Assembly (NCBI GenBank): GCA_947495035.1
Contig: CANLXI010000025.1
Location: 1-64,000, forward strand
Source of the DNA: an uncultured Granulosicoccus sp.
GTDB lineage: Bacteria; Pseudomonadota; Gammaproteobacteria; Granulosicoccales; Granulosicoccaceae
Direction of reading: 5' to 3'
Length of the DNA: 64,000 nucleotides
Positions 16,909-28,525 of the stretch are shown here, in pieces. Every line of letters starts with the position of its first letter. Position 1 is the stretch's first letter. The notes beneath the pieces were generated by a model. That model was not told the origin of the DNA and did not search any database. It saw only the letters and a list, made by a program, of their open reading frames with translations. A program made the position numbers and the translations under genes.

Positions 16909-18246
16909 CTAGCGCTTGCCCGCCTGCCGATTGCGTTCGCGCAAGTCCCGAAGACGCTCAGCGATGCGAATCTCCAGACCGCGCTCCACCGGCTCGTAGA
17001 AGCGCACGGCCTCCAGTGTATCCGGAAAATAATGTGCACCGGCAGCGAATCCATCCACTTCATCGTGCGCATAGCGATAACCCTCTCCATGACCCAGTTC
17101 ACTCATCAGTTTGGTCGGTGCATTGCGCAGGCTCATCGGCACCGGCTGATTGCCGTTCTGCCTGACGAAGGCCATCGCCTCCTTGAACGCACGGTAGACC
17201 GCATTGCTCTTCGGTGCACAACTCATGAACACGATGGCGTGAGCAATGGCCAGCTCACCTTCGGGACTGCCCAGACGCGTATAGGCATCCCAGGCGTACT
17301 GGGCATGCTGGAAGGCGCGTGGATCGGCGTTGCCGATATCTTCCGACGCAAAGCGCAGGACACGCCTGGCGATATAGGCCGGGTCGCAACCGCCATCGAG
17401 CATGCGACAGAACCAGTACAGCGCCGCATCCGGATCCGAACCGCGCATGGACTTGTGCAGAGCCGAGATCTGATCGTAGAAATGGTCGCCGCCCTTGTCG
17501 AACTGGCGAAAGGAATCCCGCGTCACTTCCCGAATGACTGCCTCATCGATGATGCGGGTCGCACCATCCATGCGGGCGCAATCCGAGGCCAGTTCCAGCA
17601 GTACCAGCGCATGCCTGGCGTCGCCATCGGCCGTTGCTGCCAGCAGGTCCCGATACTCATCGTCCATCCGGATGGCCAGACCGCCGAGGCCGCGCTCCGG
17701 ATCCACCAGAGCACGATCGATCACCGCGCGAATGTCACTTCTTTCCAGATGCTTGAGTACATAGACCCGCACCCGCGACAGCAGTGCATTGTTGAGTTCG
17801 AACGAGGGATTTTCGGTGGTGGCACCCACAAAATACAAGGTGCCATCCTCGATATGCGGCAGGAAGGCATCCTGCTGAGACTTGTTGAAGCGATGAACCT
17901 CATCGACAAACAACACGCTGCGCCGCCCTTCGGTATCGAGCCTTGCGCGTGCCTCGGCCACCTTCTCGCGGATATCCTTCACACCCGACAGAACGGCCGA
18001 CAGGCTCATGAAATGGGCGTCACAATGGCTGGCGATCATGCGTGCCAGCGTTGTCTTTCCCGTGCCGGGCGGCCCCCAGAACACCATGGAATGCAGGCGA
18101 TTGCGTTCCAGGGCCTGGCGCAATGTACTGTCGGCACCGAGCAGATGCGTCTGGCCGAAGAATTCGTTCAGCGACTCCGGCCGCAGCCGGTCGGCCAGAG
18201 GGCGCACCGAGTCATCGGCACCGAACAGCTGACCGCTAGTTGTCAT
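16909..18246 (-). CDS. rarA: Replication-associated recombination protein A (AAA+ ATPase)
   Basis: A 445-residue RarA/MgsA protein, homologous to eukaryotic WRNIP1, that acts at stalled replication forks. Walker A is G-P-P-G-T-G-K-T at 58-65 and Walker B reads V-L-F-V-D-E-V-H-R-F. The sensor region G-A-T-T-E-N-P-S-F is present. The C-terminal tetramerisation part shows H-K-S-M-R-G-S-D-P-D-A-A-L-Y-W and is full length. The gene start overlaps the lolA stop by 11 bp, and the ftsK-lolA-rarA order is widely conserved in gammaproteobacteria. Confidence 0.95.
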   Translation of the reverse strand: MTTSGQLFGADDSVRPLADRLRPESLNEFFGQTHLLGADSTLRQALERNRLHSMVFWGPPGTGKTTLARMIASHCDAHFMSLSAVLSGVKDIREKVAEARARLDTEGRRSVLFVDEVHRFNKSQQDAFLPHIEDGTLYFVGATTENPSFELNNALLSRVRVYVLKHLERSDIRAVIDRALVDPERGLGGLAIRMDDEYRDLLAATADGDARHALVLLELASDCARMDGATRIIDEAVIREVTRDSFRQFDKGGDHFYDQISALHKSMRGSDPDAALYWFCRMLDGGCDPAYIARRVLRFASEDIGNADPRAFQHAQYAWDAYTRLGSPEGELAIAHAIVFMSCAPKSNAVYRAFKEAMAFVRQNGNQPVPMSLRNAPTKLMSELGHGEGYRYAHDEVDGFAAGAHYFPDTLEAVRFYEPVERGLEIRIAERLRDLRERNRQAGKR

Positions 18247-18919
18247 CGAGCCCGATCACATCGACGCCTTCGGGTACCTCGAAGACGAACAGGGAGTCGT
18301 CCAGTTCCACATCGGCCTCGAAGTCACTGAAGCGGATCTGCGTCGCCTGACCGAAATTGTCTCGCAGTTCCATGGCAGCCAGTCCGGCATCGTTCATTCC
18401 CAGAAAGACCATCTCGAAATCCGAGTTCTCGCTGATGGGGGTGAGTTCGAGCCAGTTGATGCCTTCGGCCTCTCCCAGTTCGACGATGTCGAAGGACTCT
18501 TCCAGTGGCGCCGAGCGCATCAGCAGGACCAGCGGGGTGCCGGCGATACGCTCGTTGATGGCGTTGACGGTCACCTGGTCCAGCCCCTTGTCGTACAACC
18601 AGATGCGCTCTCCATCGGCGACGATTTCCTGGGAATCGGCTCCGTCATAGGACCACACGAAACGTCCGGGGCGCTTGAGCCTGATGGAGCCAGTGGTGGT
18701 CTGCAACGGCTGGGAGTCGGCGTCATACAGCGTCTGTTCGAAGTCCGCCTGAAAGGTCTCGACCCCCTGGACGAAGCGATCCAGCTGATCCAGTGCCGTT
18801 GACCCCATCGCCATCTGCGAGGCCAGCAACAACACGGCAGCCAGCGAGGCCGGTAGCCAGTGCAATGAGCGCTGCGCGTGGGCACGCGCGCGTCGGAACA
18901 TCGGTGATACGCAATACAT
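18236..18919 (-). CDS. lolA: Outer-membrane lipoprotein carrier protein
   Basis: Periplasmic chaperone that carries lipoproteins from LolCDE to LolB. From the ATG at 18919 (AGGA 9 bp upstream) it is 227 residues with a signal peptide, L-P-A-S-L-A-A-V-L-L-L-A-S-Q-M-A-M-G. The mature part has V-E-T-F-Q-A-D-F-E-Q-T and G-R-F-V-W-S-Y, both typical of LolA. The open frame reaches 19009 without a better start. It lies 138 bp after ftsK and overlaps rarA by 11 bp. The mature lipoproteins in this window (Ggt and GH10 xylanase) could be carried by this route if sorted to the outer membrane. Confidence 0.93.
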   Translation of the reverse strand: MYCVSPMFRRARAHAQRSLHWLPASLAAVLLLASQMAMGSTALDQLDRFVQGVETFQADFEQTLYDADSQPLQTTTGSIRLKRPGRFVWSYDGADSQEIVADGERIWLYDKGLDQVTVNAINERIAGTPLVLLMRSAPLEESFDIVELGEAEGINWLELTPISENSDFEMVFLGMNDAGLAAMELRDNFGQATQIRFSDFEADVELDDSLFVFEVPEGVDVIGLDDN

Positions 18920-19057
18920 GCTGGGAAATCCTGTACGGTCTTGCCGAATCGAGCGGGTCAGTCTACCTTGATGGCAGCCGAGAACGGTAGTTCCGCTCTC
19001 CAGAGGCAAACTATGCCCTCTTGAGCGGAACGCAAGCCATGCGCGGATTGTGCGACC

Positions 19058-22000
19058 TCAGTGGTGCCCGTGGGTCGGCGGCGGCGCCAGCACCTCACGT
19101 GTGCCACTGGATGTCACCTGACTGACGACACCGGCCGCCTCCATCTCCTCCACCATGCGCGCTGCCCGGTTATAACCGATCTTCAGACGTCGCTGTACAT
19201 AGGAAATGGACGCTTTGCGAGATTCCAGCACGATCTCCACGGCCTGATCGTACAGGGCATCGGATTCGGTTCCGCCGCCCTCGGGTTCTCCCCCGGACAG
19301 ACCGGGAATGGCCGTTGTGTTCTCCTGCAGGATTTCGTCGATGTAATTCGGTTCGCCCGTCTGCTTGATGTGGGAGACGACGTTCTGCACTTCATGATCA
19401 TCCACGAAGGCGCCGTGCACCCGCACTGGCAGCGCCGTACCCGGCGGCAGATAGAGCATGTCACCGTGACCCAGCAGGGATTCCGCCCCACCCTGATCCA
19501 GAATGGTGCGTGAATCGATCTTCGATGACACCTGAAACGCGATCCGGGTAGGGACATTGGCCTTGATCAGACCGGTAATGACATCCACCGAGGGTCGCTG
19601 GGTGGCTAGAATCAGATGAATACCTGCGGCACGCGCTTTCTGCGCAATTCGCGCGATGAGCTCTTCGGCCTTCTTGCCCACCTGCATCATCATGTCGGCA
19701 AATTCATCGACCACCACCACGATGAACGGCATGGGCTCCAGCGTCGGCGGGGCTGCCGCCGGCGTCAGCGACAGCTGCGGATCGTACAGCGGATCGACAA
19801 TCGGCGTACCCGCCTTGATGCCGTCATTGACCTTCTTGTTGTAACCGGCAATGTTGCGCACCTTGAGCGCCGCCATGACCGTATAGCGTCGTTCCATCTC
19901 GCCGACACACCAGCGCAATGCATTGGCCGCCTCCTTCATGTCCGTGACCACCGGTGACAGCAGGTGCGGGATACCGTCGTAGACATTGAGTTCCAGCATC
20001 TTCGGATCGATCAGGATCAGGCGCACATCCTTGGCCGTGGCCTTGTACAGCAGACTGATCAGCATGGCATTGACGGCCACCGACTTGCCCGAGCCGGTCG
20101 TTCCTGCCACCAGCAGATGCGGCATGCGGCCCAGATCGGCGGTGACCGACTCACCGCTGATGTCCTTGCCCAGTGCCAGCGTCAGCGGAGACTTCTTCTC
20201 GATGTACTGTGATGATTGCAGCATTTCGCTCAGCTGCACGATCTCGCGATGATCGTTCGGCACCTCGATGCCGATCGTCGACTTGCCGGCAATGACCTCT
20301 ACCACCCGCACACTCACCAGGGACATGGAGCGAGCAATGTCCTGCGACAGACCGGTGATTCGGCTGGCCTTGATACCGGGAGCGAGTTGCATCTCGAAAC
20401 GGGTGATGACCGGCCCCGGGTGTACGGCGACCACTTCCACGGTAATGCGAAACTCCGCCAGCTTCTGTTCAAGCAGCCGAGACAGCGCTTCCAGGTCCTC
20501 ATCCGAGAAACCGGGTCGTTGGGGTTCCGGCGCATCCAGCAACGATAATGGCGGCAAATCGGAATCCGGCACATCCAGGAACAACTTGGCCTGCTTCTGC
20601 TCGGTTACCCGCGGCTTGATCGCGATCTTCTTCTTGCGGGCCGGATCCATCACCGGCAGCACGGTTTCGTGCTCGGGCGCCTCACTGGTCACCGCCGGTA
20701 CGACAGGCGCCGGTGGACGTACCTTCTGCTTGCTCTTCGCAGCCTTGGGTGGCGCCTCATCGAATGCTTCATCGATGAGGGGATCATCACCGTCAAACGG
20801 GTCGGCAACCGCCGTATTGACCGGCGGACGTACCGTGACATTGTCGTTGAGCAGTGGGTCGGTCTCGTTCAGCAAGGGGTCTGCCTCGCCCAGAGAACGT
20901 TCCAGCGCATCCATCCTGGCACCGTGAAAGTCCGGCGTCATGTTCCTGGCCGCCGATTTGGCGACACCACTGGCTGCCTGAGTGCCGGCCATCGCCTTTT
21001 CGCGTGCCATGGCCAGCGCAGCAGCCAGCCCCGTGCGAGGTGGGTTGTCGGCATCGATATCGAGCAAGGGGTCCAGCTCCGGCACCTTTGCCACGGAACG
21101 CTTGCGAGGTGTAGCCTTCGGCGCACTCTCGCGACGTTTGCCAGCAGCCTTCGCCTCCTTCTCCCGGGCCATGGCAGCAACTTCCCGCTCACGCTGGCGC
21201 AGATGCAGTTCACGCGCCCGATCCGCTTCCCGAATGCGAGCCAGCTCGGCATGCGATTCCGACATCGAGCTCACCCGGCCCTTCATGCGTTCGAACAGCC
21301 CGACCACGGCCCCGCCGATGGCTTCGATCAACTGCAACCAGGAAGTACCGAATGCCAGCGTCAGGCTGCTGAAGAACACCGCCAGCAGCAAAAGGGTGGT
21401 ACCCAGATGGTGCAGCACACCCACCAGTCGCCAGGCCACGGCCGTTCCCAGAATGCCGCCGCCGAAGATGTTGTGCGGCAAGGCACCGTCAGGTACCCCG
21501 AAATGCAGATCGGCCAGGCCACTGGCACTGGCCAGCATCAGAATGACGCCGATGAGTCGCACAAAGACAAACGGCCGGTAGGCATTGATGACCCGCCGTT
21601 CGTCACGAAACAGCAGCCAGCCACCGACCCCCATCACCAGCGGTAACAGATAAGCCATGTAGCCGAACAGTGACAGGGTCACATCGGCAAACCATGCCCC
21701 CACTCGTCCGACACTGTTCTGGATGGGTTCGCCCAGCCCCGTATGAGACCAGCCCGGATCGCTGGCATCGAAACTGGTCAGTGCCAGCAACGCAATCAGC
21801 GCGGCAAATCCACAGACAATCCCGCCGACTTCCCGGAAAAGTCGCCCCATCTGCCCCAGAGCCCGCGCATTCGACAATTGAGCGCTGGCCGCCGCCCGCG
21901 TATCAGCCGCCGATGCCCGTCCCTTGCGAGACGTTGTGGCGGCGCTGCGGCGCGTCGCGGTCGCACGGCGACTGGCCACGCGGCCGGCACTCTTGGCACT

Positions 22001-22072
22001 GCTGGCCTTGCGAGCCGCTGGTGCCTTCTTGCGGCGTGCGACAGCCGCGCGCTTTTTGGTAGCTTGAGCCAA
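19058..22072 (-). CDS. ftsK: DNA translocase FtsK with histone-like basic N-terminus
   Basis: A 1004-residue septal DNA pump that clears chromosome termini and activates XerCD recombination. Residues 1-60 are very rich in Lys, Arg, Ala and Ser. Four transmembrane helices lie between about 83 and 260. A long linker (265-530) contains repeated D-P-L-L-[DN] motifs at about 334, 398 and 405, plus D-P-L-I-D. The RecA-like motor has Walker A G-T-T-G-S-G-K-S at 657-664 and Walker B V-V-V-D-E-F-A-D. The C-terminal gamma winged helix (935-1000), which reads KOPS DNA sites, has [13 protein letters not shown]. The basic N-terminal extension is longer than in E. coli. Confidence 0.96.
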   Translation of the reverse strand: MAQATKKRAAVARRKKAPAARKASSAKSAGRVASRRATATRRSAATTSRKGRASAADTRAAASAQLSNARALGQMGRLFREVGGIVCGFAALIALLALTSFDASDPGWSHTGLGEPIQNSVGRVGAWFADVTLSLFGYMAYLLPLVMGVGGWLLFRDERRVINAYRPFVFVRLIGVILMLASASGLADLHFGVPDGALPHNIFGGGILGTAVAWRLVGVLHHLGTTLLLLAVFFSSLTLAFGTSWLQLIEAIGGAVVGLFERMKGRVSSMSESHAELARIREADRARELHLRQREREVAAMAREKEAKAAGKRRESAPKATPRKRSVAKVPELDPLLDIDADNPPRTGLAAALAMAREKAMAGTQAASGVAKSAARNMTPDFHGARMDALERSLGEADPLLNETDPLLNDNVTVRPPVNTAVADPFDGDDPLIDEAFDEAPPKAAKSKQKVRPPAPVVPAVTSEAPEHETVLPVMDPARKKKIAIKPRVTEQKQAKLFLDVPDSDLPPLSLLDAPEPQRPGFSDEDLEALSRLLEQKLAEFRITVEVVAVHPGPVITRFEMQLAPGIKASRITGLSQDIARSMSLVSVRVVEVIAGKSTIGIEVPNDHREIVQLSEMLQSSQYIEKKSPLTLALGKDISGESVTADLGRMPHLLVAGTTGSGKSVAVNAMLISLLYKATAKDVRLILIDPKMLELNVYDGIPHLLSPVVTDMKEAANALRWCVGEMERRYTVMAALKVRNIAGYNKKVNDGIKAGTPIVDPLYDPQLSLTPAAAPPTLEPMPFIVVVVDEFADMMMQVGKKAEELIARIAQKARAAGIHLILATQRPSVDVITGLIKANVPTRIAFQVSSKIDSRTILDQGGAESLLGHGDMLYLPPGTALPVRVHGAFVDDHEVQNVVSHIKQTGEPNYIDEILQENTTAIPGLSGGEPEGGGTESDALYDQAVEIVLESRKASISYVQRRLKIGYNRAARMVEEMEAAGVVSQVTSSGTREVLAPPPTHGHH

Positions 22073-22154
22073 AAAAACTGTCCTGCCCTATTAGCATGAG
22101 TAGAGGCGTTGTGTTATCGGGATCCAATACCACATTGTTGCTCGCCGGAAATAA

Positions 22155-23216
<1,062 letters not shown>

Positions 23217-23285
23217 CCCTCTGCCCTGTCGTGCCGCCATCATGAGTCGCAGGTTCGTGATGCCGACTCGACAGGTGCAGGCGCG

Positions 23286-24620
23286 ATGCTCCTTACACGG
23301 CCACAGATTCGGCAGATGAAGCAGCAACTACAACTGGAAGTACGAGATTCTCTGGAAGCGGTACCGGCAGCACACTGGAATGCCCTGTGTGATGACGGCA
23401 ACCCGTTTCTGCGCCATGAATTTCTGCACACTCTCGACCAGACCGGCTGTCTGGGCGAATCCACCGGCTGGTATCCACGTTACTTTCTGCTGTGGGACGG
23501 CGATGAGGACTCGCGCGAACTGATCGGCGGCGTGCCCGCGTATGTCAAGACCAACTCGTATGGCGAGTTCGTGTTCGACTGGGCCTGGGCCGAAGCCTAC
23601 GAGCGACACCAGATGGAGTACTACCCGAAGCTGGTATCGAGCATTCCCTTCACTCCGGCAACCGGTCAGCGGCTGTTGGTCAGAGCCGATCAGCCTTATG
23701 AGCAGACGGTCAGTCTGATGGCCCGGGCGGTCCGTCAGTTTGCCGACTCCCAGGGTTATTCCAGCGTGCACTACCTGTTCCTGACCGAGCGCGAGAGCGC
23801 CATACTGTCGGCGGTGGAGCCGGTGGCAACCGATCAACAGGCCGAGTCGGCTTCCGAGGATGGCACCGCCCCGGCTACCAGCGGTGACGACGCTGCGCAA
23901 ACGGCCGGGGAAAGTGAACAGCCCCCGCAGGCCAATGACCACCTGAAACGCATTGATTGTCAGTATCACTGGCAGAACGACAACTACAGCGACTTCGACG
24001 ACTTTCTCGCCCTTTGCACCTCCCGGCGACGCAAGACCCTGCGACGCGAGCGGCGCCATGTCAGCGACGCTGGCCTGCGCCTGGAACAGCGACTCGGCAG
24101 CAGCCTGTCTCAGACAGAGTGGCGCTGGGTACATCGCTTCTACGAGTCCACCTTTGATCGCAAATGGGGCAATCCGTCCCTGACACTGGCGTTTTTCGAA
24201 ACCATCGGCAAGAAGATGGGCGACCAGGTGCTGATCGTCTTCGCCTTTGATGACGAGGACGAACAACCGGAATGGCCAGTGGCCTGTTCGGTCATGTTCA
24301 TTGGAGACAGCACCCTCTACGGCCGATACTGGGGTTGTCGGCGCGACTACCACTCTCTGCATTTCGAGGCCTGCTACTACCAGGGCATCGAATACTGCAT
24401 TGCCAATGGCATCGCCCGTTTCGAACCCGGCGCTCAAGGAGAACACAAGATCACCCGCGGCTTCCTGCCGACCATCACCCGCTCGGCTCATTATGTTGCG
24501 CACCCCGGTTTCCGCGATGCCATTGCCGATTTCCTGTCGCAGGAAAGGCCTTACATCGAACAGAGGTGCAGTGGACTCGCCGATTTGTTACCTTTCAAGG
24601 CTGAAACACTTTCCCTGTAG
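23286..24620 (+). CDS. COG3146-type GNAT-fold acyltransferase
   Basis: A 444-residue protein of the family once called 'peptidogalycan biosynthesis', with two GNAT-like halves. Signatures include N-P-F-L-R-H-E-F-L near 37, Y-V-K-T-N-S-Y-G-E-F-V-F-D-W-A-W, and the C-terminal block F-E-P-G-A-Q-G-E-H-K-I-T-R-G-F. Residues about 185-218 are an acidic Ala/Ser/Glu/Asp-rich insertion that is unlike the flanking sequence. The gene lies 7 bp upstream of aat, a pairing known in many proteobacteria. Its substrate is unknown. An ATG 12 codons inside (23322) is an alternative start. Confidence 0.85.
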   Translation: MLLTRPQIRQMKQQLQLEVRDSLEAVPAAHWNALCDDGNPFLRHEFLHTLDQTGCLGESTGWYPRYFLLWDGDEDSRELIGGVPAYVKTNSYGEFVFDWAWAEAYERHQMEYYPKLVSSIPFTPATGQRLLVRADQPYEQTVSLMARAVRQFADSQGYSSVHYLFLTERESAILSAVEPVATDQQAESASEDGTAPATSGDDAAQTAGESEQPPQANDHLKRIDCQYHWQNDNYSDFDDFLALCTSRRRKTLRRERRHVSDAGLRLEQRLGSSLSQTEWRWVHRFYESTFDRKWGNPSLTLAFFETIGKKMGDQVLIVFAFDDEDEQPEWPVACSVMFIGDSTLYGRYWGCRRDYHSLHFEACYYQGIEYCIANGIARFEPGAQGEHKITRGFLPTITRSAHYVAHPGFRDAIADFLSQERPYIEQRCSGLADLLPFKAETLSL

Positions 24621-24627
24621 GCCCACT

Positions 24628-25323
24628 ATGCCGATTCCGTTTCTGGCCCCGGATGACGATGTGACCCCGTTCCCATCAACCTGTACGGCTTTGTCGGAGC
24701 CGAACGGGTTGTTGATGGCCGGTGGCAATCTCAGCCCCAGGCGCCTGCAAGCGGCCTATCGGGCGGGGATCTTTCCCTGGTATGAAGCAGGCGAACCGAT
24801 TCTCTGGTGGTCACCGGACCCGCGATGCGTGATATGGCCGGAGGACATTCGTGTGTCCCGCAGTCTGCGCAAGACCCTGCGCAACGCCGGCCTGGAAGTC
24901 ACGGAAAACCTGGCCTATCGGGAAGTCATGAAACAATGTGGTGCACCTCGCCCCGGCAGCAGTGGCACCTGGATCACGCAGGAGATGATCGAGGCCTATT
25001 GCCTGCTGAATACGCTGGGCGTTGCCCACTCTCTGGAAGTGTGGAACGGTCACCGACTGGTTGGCGGACTCTATGGCATTCGCATGGGACGCGTGTTCGT
25101 CGGAGAATCCATGTTCTCGCTGGAACGCGATGCCTCGAAGGTGGCACTGGTGCACCTGGCACAATCCGGCCAGTACAAGCTGATCGATTGCCAGCTGGAG
25201 ACGCCCCACCTGGCCAGCATGGGTGCCAGCACCATCAAGCGCGAGCATTACCTGCACCTGCTGAGCGAGTATGGCGACTTTCCCGTGGAGTCCCCAGCTG
25301 CGCTGCAGACCCACACGGCCTGA
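24628..25323 (+). CDS. aat: Leucyl/phenylalanyl-tRNA-protein transferase
   Basis: Adds Leu or Phe to N-terminal Arg or Lys of proteins, marking them for ClpS/ClpAP degradation (N-degron pathway). The 231-residue protein begins near the family motif G-L-L-M-A-G-G-N-L-S. It carries Y-R-A-G-I-F-P-W-Y, W-W-S-P-D-P-R, T-W-I-T and G-G-L-Y-G-I, all conserved. The open frame extends far upstream inside the preceding gene, but homology begins at this ATG. It follows the COG3146 gene by 7 bp, so they are likely co-transcribed. Confidence 0.96.
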   Translation: MPIPFLAPDDDVTPFPSTCTALSEPNGLLMAGGNLSPRRLQAAYRAGIFPWYEAGEPILWWSPDPRCVIWPEDIRVSRSLRKTLRNAGLEVTENLAYREVMKQCGAPRPGSSGTWITQEMIEAYCLLNTLGVAHSLEVWNGHRLVGGLYGIRMGRVFVGESMFSLERDASKVALVHLAQSGQYKLIDCQLETPHLASMGASTIKREHYLHLLSEYGDFPVESPAALQTHTA

Positions 25324-25399
25324 CACGATTTCCCTGCACCAGGCAGGCCAGGCACGCAGGCATCAACCGGCCATCAGAAAGTCCGCCGATGTCAACTTG

Positions 25400-25437
25400 C
25401 TGCACCTGGTCGCCATGCTGACAGCGGCCAGGTGCAG
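25400..25437. terminator. Inverted repeat between aat and thrC
   Basis: A perfect 10-bp stem, CTGCACCTGG and CCAGGTGCAG, with an 18-base loop. It lies between the convergent ends of aat and thrC. It has no T-run, so it is a candidate bidirectional transcription stop by position only. Confidence 0.45.
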
Positions 25438-25443
25438 GGTCGA

Positions 25444-26586
25444 TCAGATGTTGCGCAGAATGGCGTCCTTCACGGCACCGAGTTCGGCCTGCACGGTTTC
25501 CACCGCTTCGCGGCCCCGGATAGCGATATCCGGATCCTTCAGGCCATGCCCGGTCAGAGTGCAGGTGATCAGGCTGCCGGCGGGTATCTTGCCGGACTGC
25601 AGATCGCGCAGAGTGCCACACAGGGATACCGCCGAGGCCGGTTCGCAGAACACGCCTTCGCGACGAGCCAGCATGGCCTGCGTTGCCAGCAGTTCCTCAT
25701 CGCTGACCTCATCGAACCAGCCACCGGATTCATTGACTGCGGCATGTGCCAGATCCCAGCTTTGCGGGTTGCCGATGCGGATGGCCGTCGCCAGGGTCTC
25801 GGGGCTGGTAACCGGTTCATTGCGCAGAAATGGCGCCGCACCGTCGGCCTGGTAACCCACCATGACAGGGCGCTTGTCGGTCATTGCCTCCAGCAGGTAC
25901 GGGCAGTTTTCAGCCCCTTCGTAGAGAGTGCATGATGCCGTGGTCTGACCCACCGCTTCGCTGAAGCCGATCCAGTAACCGGAAATGTTGCCGGCATTGC
26001 CCACCGGGATGCAGTGATAGTCCGGCGCACGTCCCAGCGCTTCGACGATTTCGAAGGCCGCTGTCTTCTGACCCTGCAGACGATAGGGGTTGATGGAGTT
26101 GACGATGGATACCGGCGCCTCGCCAGCCACTTCCTTGACCAGACGCATGCCGTCATCGAAGTTGCCCTTGATCTGCAGCACCACGGCACCGTGAGCGATG
26201 GCCTGCGCCAGCTTGCCCATGGCAATCTTGCCCTCGGGAATCAGCACGAAGGCGGTCATGCCGGCACGCGCGGCATAGGCTGCAGCCGCCGCCGAGGTAT
26301 TGCCGGTGGAGGCGCAGACAATGGCCCTGGAGCCTTCTTCGGCGGCCTTGCTGACGGCCATGGTCATGCCGCGGTCCTTGAAGGAGGCGGTCGGGTTGAG
26401 GCCTTCGTACTTGACGTAGATCTCGGCGTCGATATCCAGCTCACGAGGAATGTTGTTGAGTCGGATCAAGGGTGTATCTCCTTCGCAAAGGGAGATCACG
26501 GGGGTGCTGTCACTGACCGGCAGACGATCCCGGTAGCGATCAATCAGACCGGTGTAGAGGGCGGCTCGCTTGGATGATGCAGACAT
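25444..26586 (-). CDS. thrC: Threonine synthase
   Basis: PLP enzyme converting O-phosphohomoserine to threonine. The 380-residue protein has the PLP lysine in P-T-A-S-F-K-D-R-G (Lys70). The cofactor phosphate loop reads G-N-A-G-N-I-S-G-Y. The S-T-G-N-T-S-A-A-A-A-A-Y block is typical of the short thermophile/Bacillus-type enzyme rather than the long E. coli type. It lies 103 bp downstream of hom on the same strand. No thrB homologue is visible in the window, so homoserine kinase must be elsewhere. Confidence 0.95.
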   Translation of the reverse strand: MSASSKRAALYTGLIDRYRDRLPVSDSTPVISLCEGDTPLIRLNNIPRELDIDAEIYVKYEGLNPTASFKDRGMTMAVSKAAEEGSRAIVCASTGNTSAAAAAYAARAGMTAFVLIPEGKIAMGKLAQAIAHGAVVLQIKGNFDDGMRLVKEVAGEAPVSIVNSINPYRLQGQKTAAFEIVEALGRAPDYHCIPVGNAGNISGYWIGFSEAVGQTTASCTLYEGAENCPYLLEAMTDKRPVMVGYQADGAAPFLRNEPVTSPETLATAIRIGNPQSWDLAHAAVNESGGWFDEVSDEELLATQAMLARREGVFCEPASAVSLCGTLRDLQSGKIPAGSLITCTLTGHGLKDPDIAIRGREAVETVQAELGAVKDAILRNI

Positions 26587-26689
26587 GTTGGAAGACTCTG
26601 GTGCCGGAGCGACTCCGGCAATGTTGCGTAAAGGATGACTCTGCCGGTCGTGTGACTATCGACGGGCAGAATGATTCGCTGAACCGTGA

Positions 26690-28027
26690 TTACAGTGACT
26701 CCACTCGGATGCGGGTCACTGGCTGCGTGATGGTGGTCAGGGCCTGAATGCGGTCAATGGCCTGCTCGATCAACCCTTCGCGAACTCGTCGTGTCAGCAG
26801 GATGATGGGCACGATCGGTACCTCGCCGGACTCATCAGCAGCCTCACCTGAATCGGCCATCGCCGGCTCCTTCTGCATGATGGCTTCTATACTGATCCCC
26901 AGCTTGCCGAAGATGTCGGTAACCGTCGCCAGCACACCGGGCTGATCCAGGGCATGCAGACGCAGATAGTAGGCCGACAGATAGTCGGGGGTGTCGAGCA
27001 TGACGTGCGAGCTCAGGGCGTCGTCCTGGAATGCCAGCATCGGCACCCTGTGTGCAGGCTCTGCATGCAGACAGCGCACGGCATCGATGATGTCCGCCAC
27101 CATGGCCGAGCCTGTCGGTTCCGAACCGGCACCGGCACCATAATACAGAGTGGGTCCGACCGCATCGCCATGAACCAGCACCGCGTTCATCACGCCATTG
27201 ACATTGGCCAACAGGCGTTTTTCGGGTATCAGCGTCGGATGCACGCGCAGTTCCACACCATCCTGACGCTTTCGGGCCAGTCCAAGGTGCTTGATGCGAT
27301 AGCCCAGCTCATCGGCAAACTCGACATCCTCGCGGGTGACGTGACTGATCCCCTCGGTGTAGACGGCATCGAACTGCAGCGGCATGCCAAAGGCTACCGA
27401 GGCCATGATGGCCAGTTTATGGGCGGCATCGATGCCTTCCACATCGAAGGTGGGATCGGCTTCGGCGTAACCCAGTGCCTGCGCTTCTGCCAGTACATCG
27501 GCAAAGCTGCGTCCCTTCTCGGCCATCTCGCTGAGAATGAAATTGCCGGTGCCATTGATGATGCCGGCGAGCCACTGGATGCGATTGGCTGCCAGGCCTT
27601 CGCGCAATGCCTTGATGATCGGAATACCACCGGCAACGGCAGACTCGTAGGAGACGCTGACATTACTGTCGCGCGCGGCTTCCAGCAGTTCGTTACCGTG
27701 CACGGCAATCAGCGCCTTGTTGGCCGTGACGACATGCTTGCCATTGGCGATGGCCTTGTGCAGCAGCTGCAGCGCTGGCTCCTCGCCTCCCATGGCTTCA
27801 CAGACAATGTCGATATCCGGGTCGCTGACGATGCTGTCGGCGTCGGTGGTGATATCGATATCCAGCGCCAGAGCCTCGGCCTTGGCCTGATTGCGTACCG
27901 CAGCCCGCGTCACGCGAATGGGACGGCCGGTCCGGCGTTCGATTTCAGCGGAATTGCGAAGCAGAATGTTGGCCACACCCTGCCCGACCGTGCCAAGCCC
28001 CAAGAGGCCTATGGATACCGGTTTCAA
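26690..28027 (-). CDS. hom: Homoserine dehydrogenase
   Basis: Reduces aspartate semialdehyde to homoserine, the branch point toward threonine and methionine. This is the monofunctional form: 445 residues without an aspartokinase domain. The NAD(P) site is G-L-L-G-L-G-T-V-G-Q-G-V near the N-terminus. The catalytic domain has G-G-I-P-I-I-K-A-L-R-E-G-L and G-T-G-N-F-I-L-S-E-M. A C-terminal ACT domain (about 355-440) is expected to give feedback inhibition by threonine. thrC follows on the same strand. Confidence 0.95.
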   Translation of the reverse strand: MKPVSIGLLGLGTVGQGVANILLRNSAEIERRTGRPIRVTRAAVRNQAKAEALALDIDITTDADSIVSDPDIDIVCEAMGGEEPALQLLHKAIANGKHVVTANKALIAVHGNELLEAARDSNVSVSYESAVAGGIPIIKALREGLAANRIQWLAGIINGTGNFILSEMAEKGRSFADVLAEAQALGYAEADPTFDVEGIDAAHKLAIMASVAFGMPLQFDAVYTEGISHVTREDVEFADELGYRIKHLGLARKRQDGVELRVHPTLIPEKRLLANVNGVMNAVLVHGDAVGPTLYYGAGAGSEPTGSAMVADIIDAVRCLHAEPAHRVPMLAFQDDALSSHVMLDTPDYLSAYYLRLHALDQPGVLATVTDIFGKLGISIEAIMQKEPAMADSGEAADESGEVPIVPIILLTRRVREGLIEQAIDRIQALTTITQPVTRIRVESL

Positions 28028-28095
28028 GAAAATCTCCTGCCTGTGATTGAGCTCTTCAGGTGTTCACCCGGGCCCGGGGCGCTTATTATACAGAG

Positions 28096-28482
28096 ATGAA
28101 AATGCATCTAGAGACTTCTGATCAAAACCTGATCAGCAATTACGGCAAGGGCGTGCTTGGCGTCAACGGACAGGATTACACCGGCAATATCATCATAACC
28201 CGCACTCGCGTGGTGCAAGACTGGTTCGACGGGGAAGTAAAGAGCCTGACACTGGCGCATTTCGATCCGATTTTCGATGAAGCGGAGGCAGACAGACCGG
28301 AGATTCTTCTGCTCGGTTCAGGCCATCAACACATCTTCCCCGATTTTTCACTAATGGCCGAATTGCGGCAGCGCGGCGTCTCGCTGGAAGTCATGAACAC
28401 ACGAGCAGCCTGTCGAACCTACAGTGTGCTGGTAAACGAATACCGGCCGGTGGCCGCGGCCCTGCTGCAGATTCGGGAATGA
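28096..28482 (+). CDS. Mth938-like (DUF498) small protein
   Basis: A 128-residue protein from the ATG at 28096 (28102 is an alternative). It has the family phrases G-V-N-G-Q-D-Y-T-G-N-I-I, L-L-L-G-S-G and V-M-N-T-R-A-A-C-R-T-Y-S-V-L. These match the Mth938/NDUFAF3-like fold. Homologues in eukaryotes assist complex I assembly, but the bacterial role is unsettled. It diverges from hom and is followed, about 40 bp later, by the ThrE-like exporter. Confidence 0.85.
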   Translation: MKMHLETSDQNLISNYGKGVLGVNGQDYTGNIIITRTRVVQDWFDGEVKSLTLAHFDPIFDEAEADRPEILLLGSGHQHIFPDFSLMAELRQRGVSLEVMNTRAACRTYSVLVNEYRPVAAALLQIRE

Positions 28483-28525
28483 TTATTGATTGACCGAATT
28501 CTCGACTCAGGCGAATCACTGCCCC

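Noticed and set aside
24247-24627. 127-residue upstream extension of aat
   Set aside because: It lies wholly inside the COG3146 gene in another frame; homology to Aat begins at the ATG at 24628.
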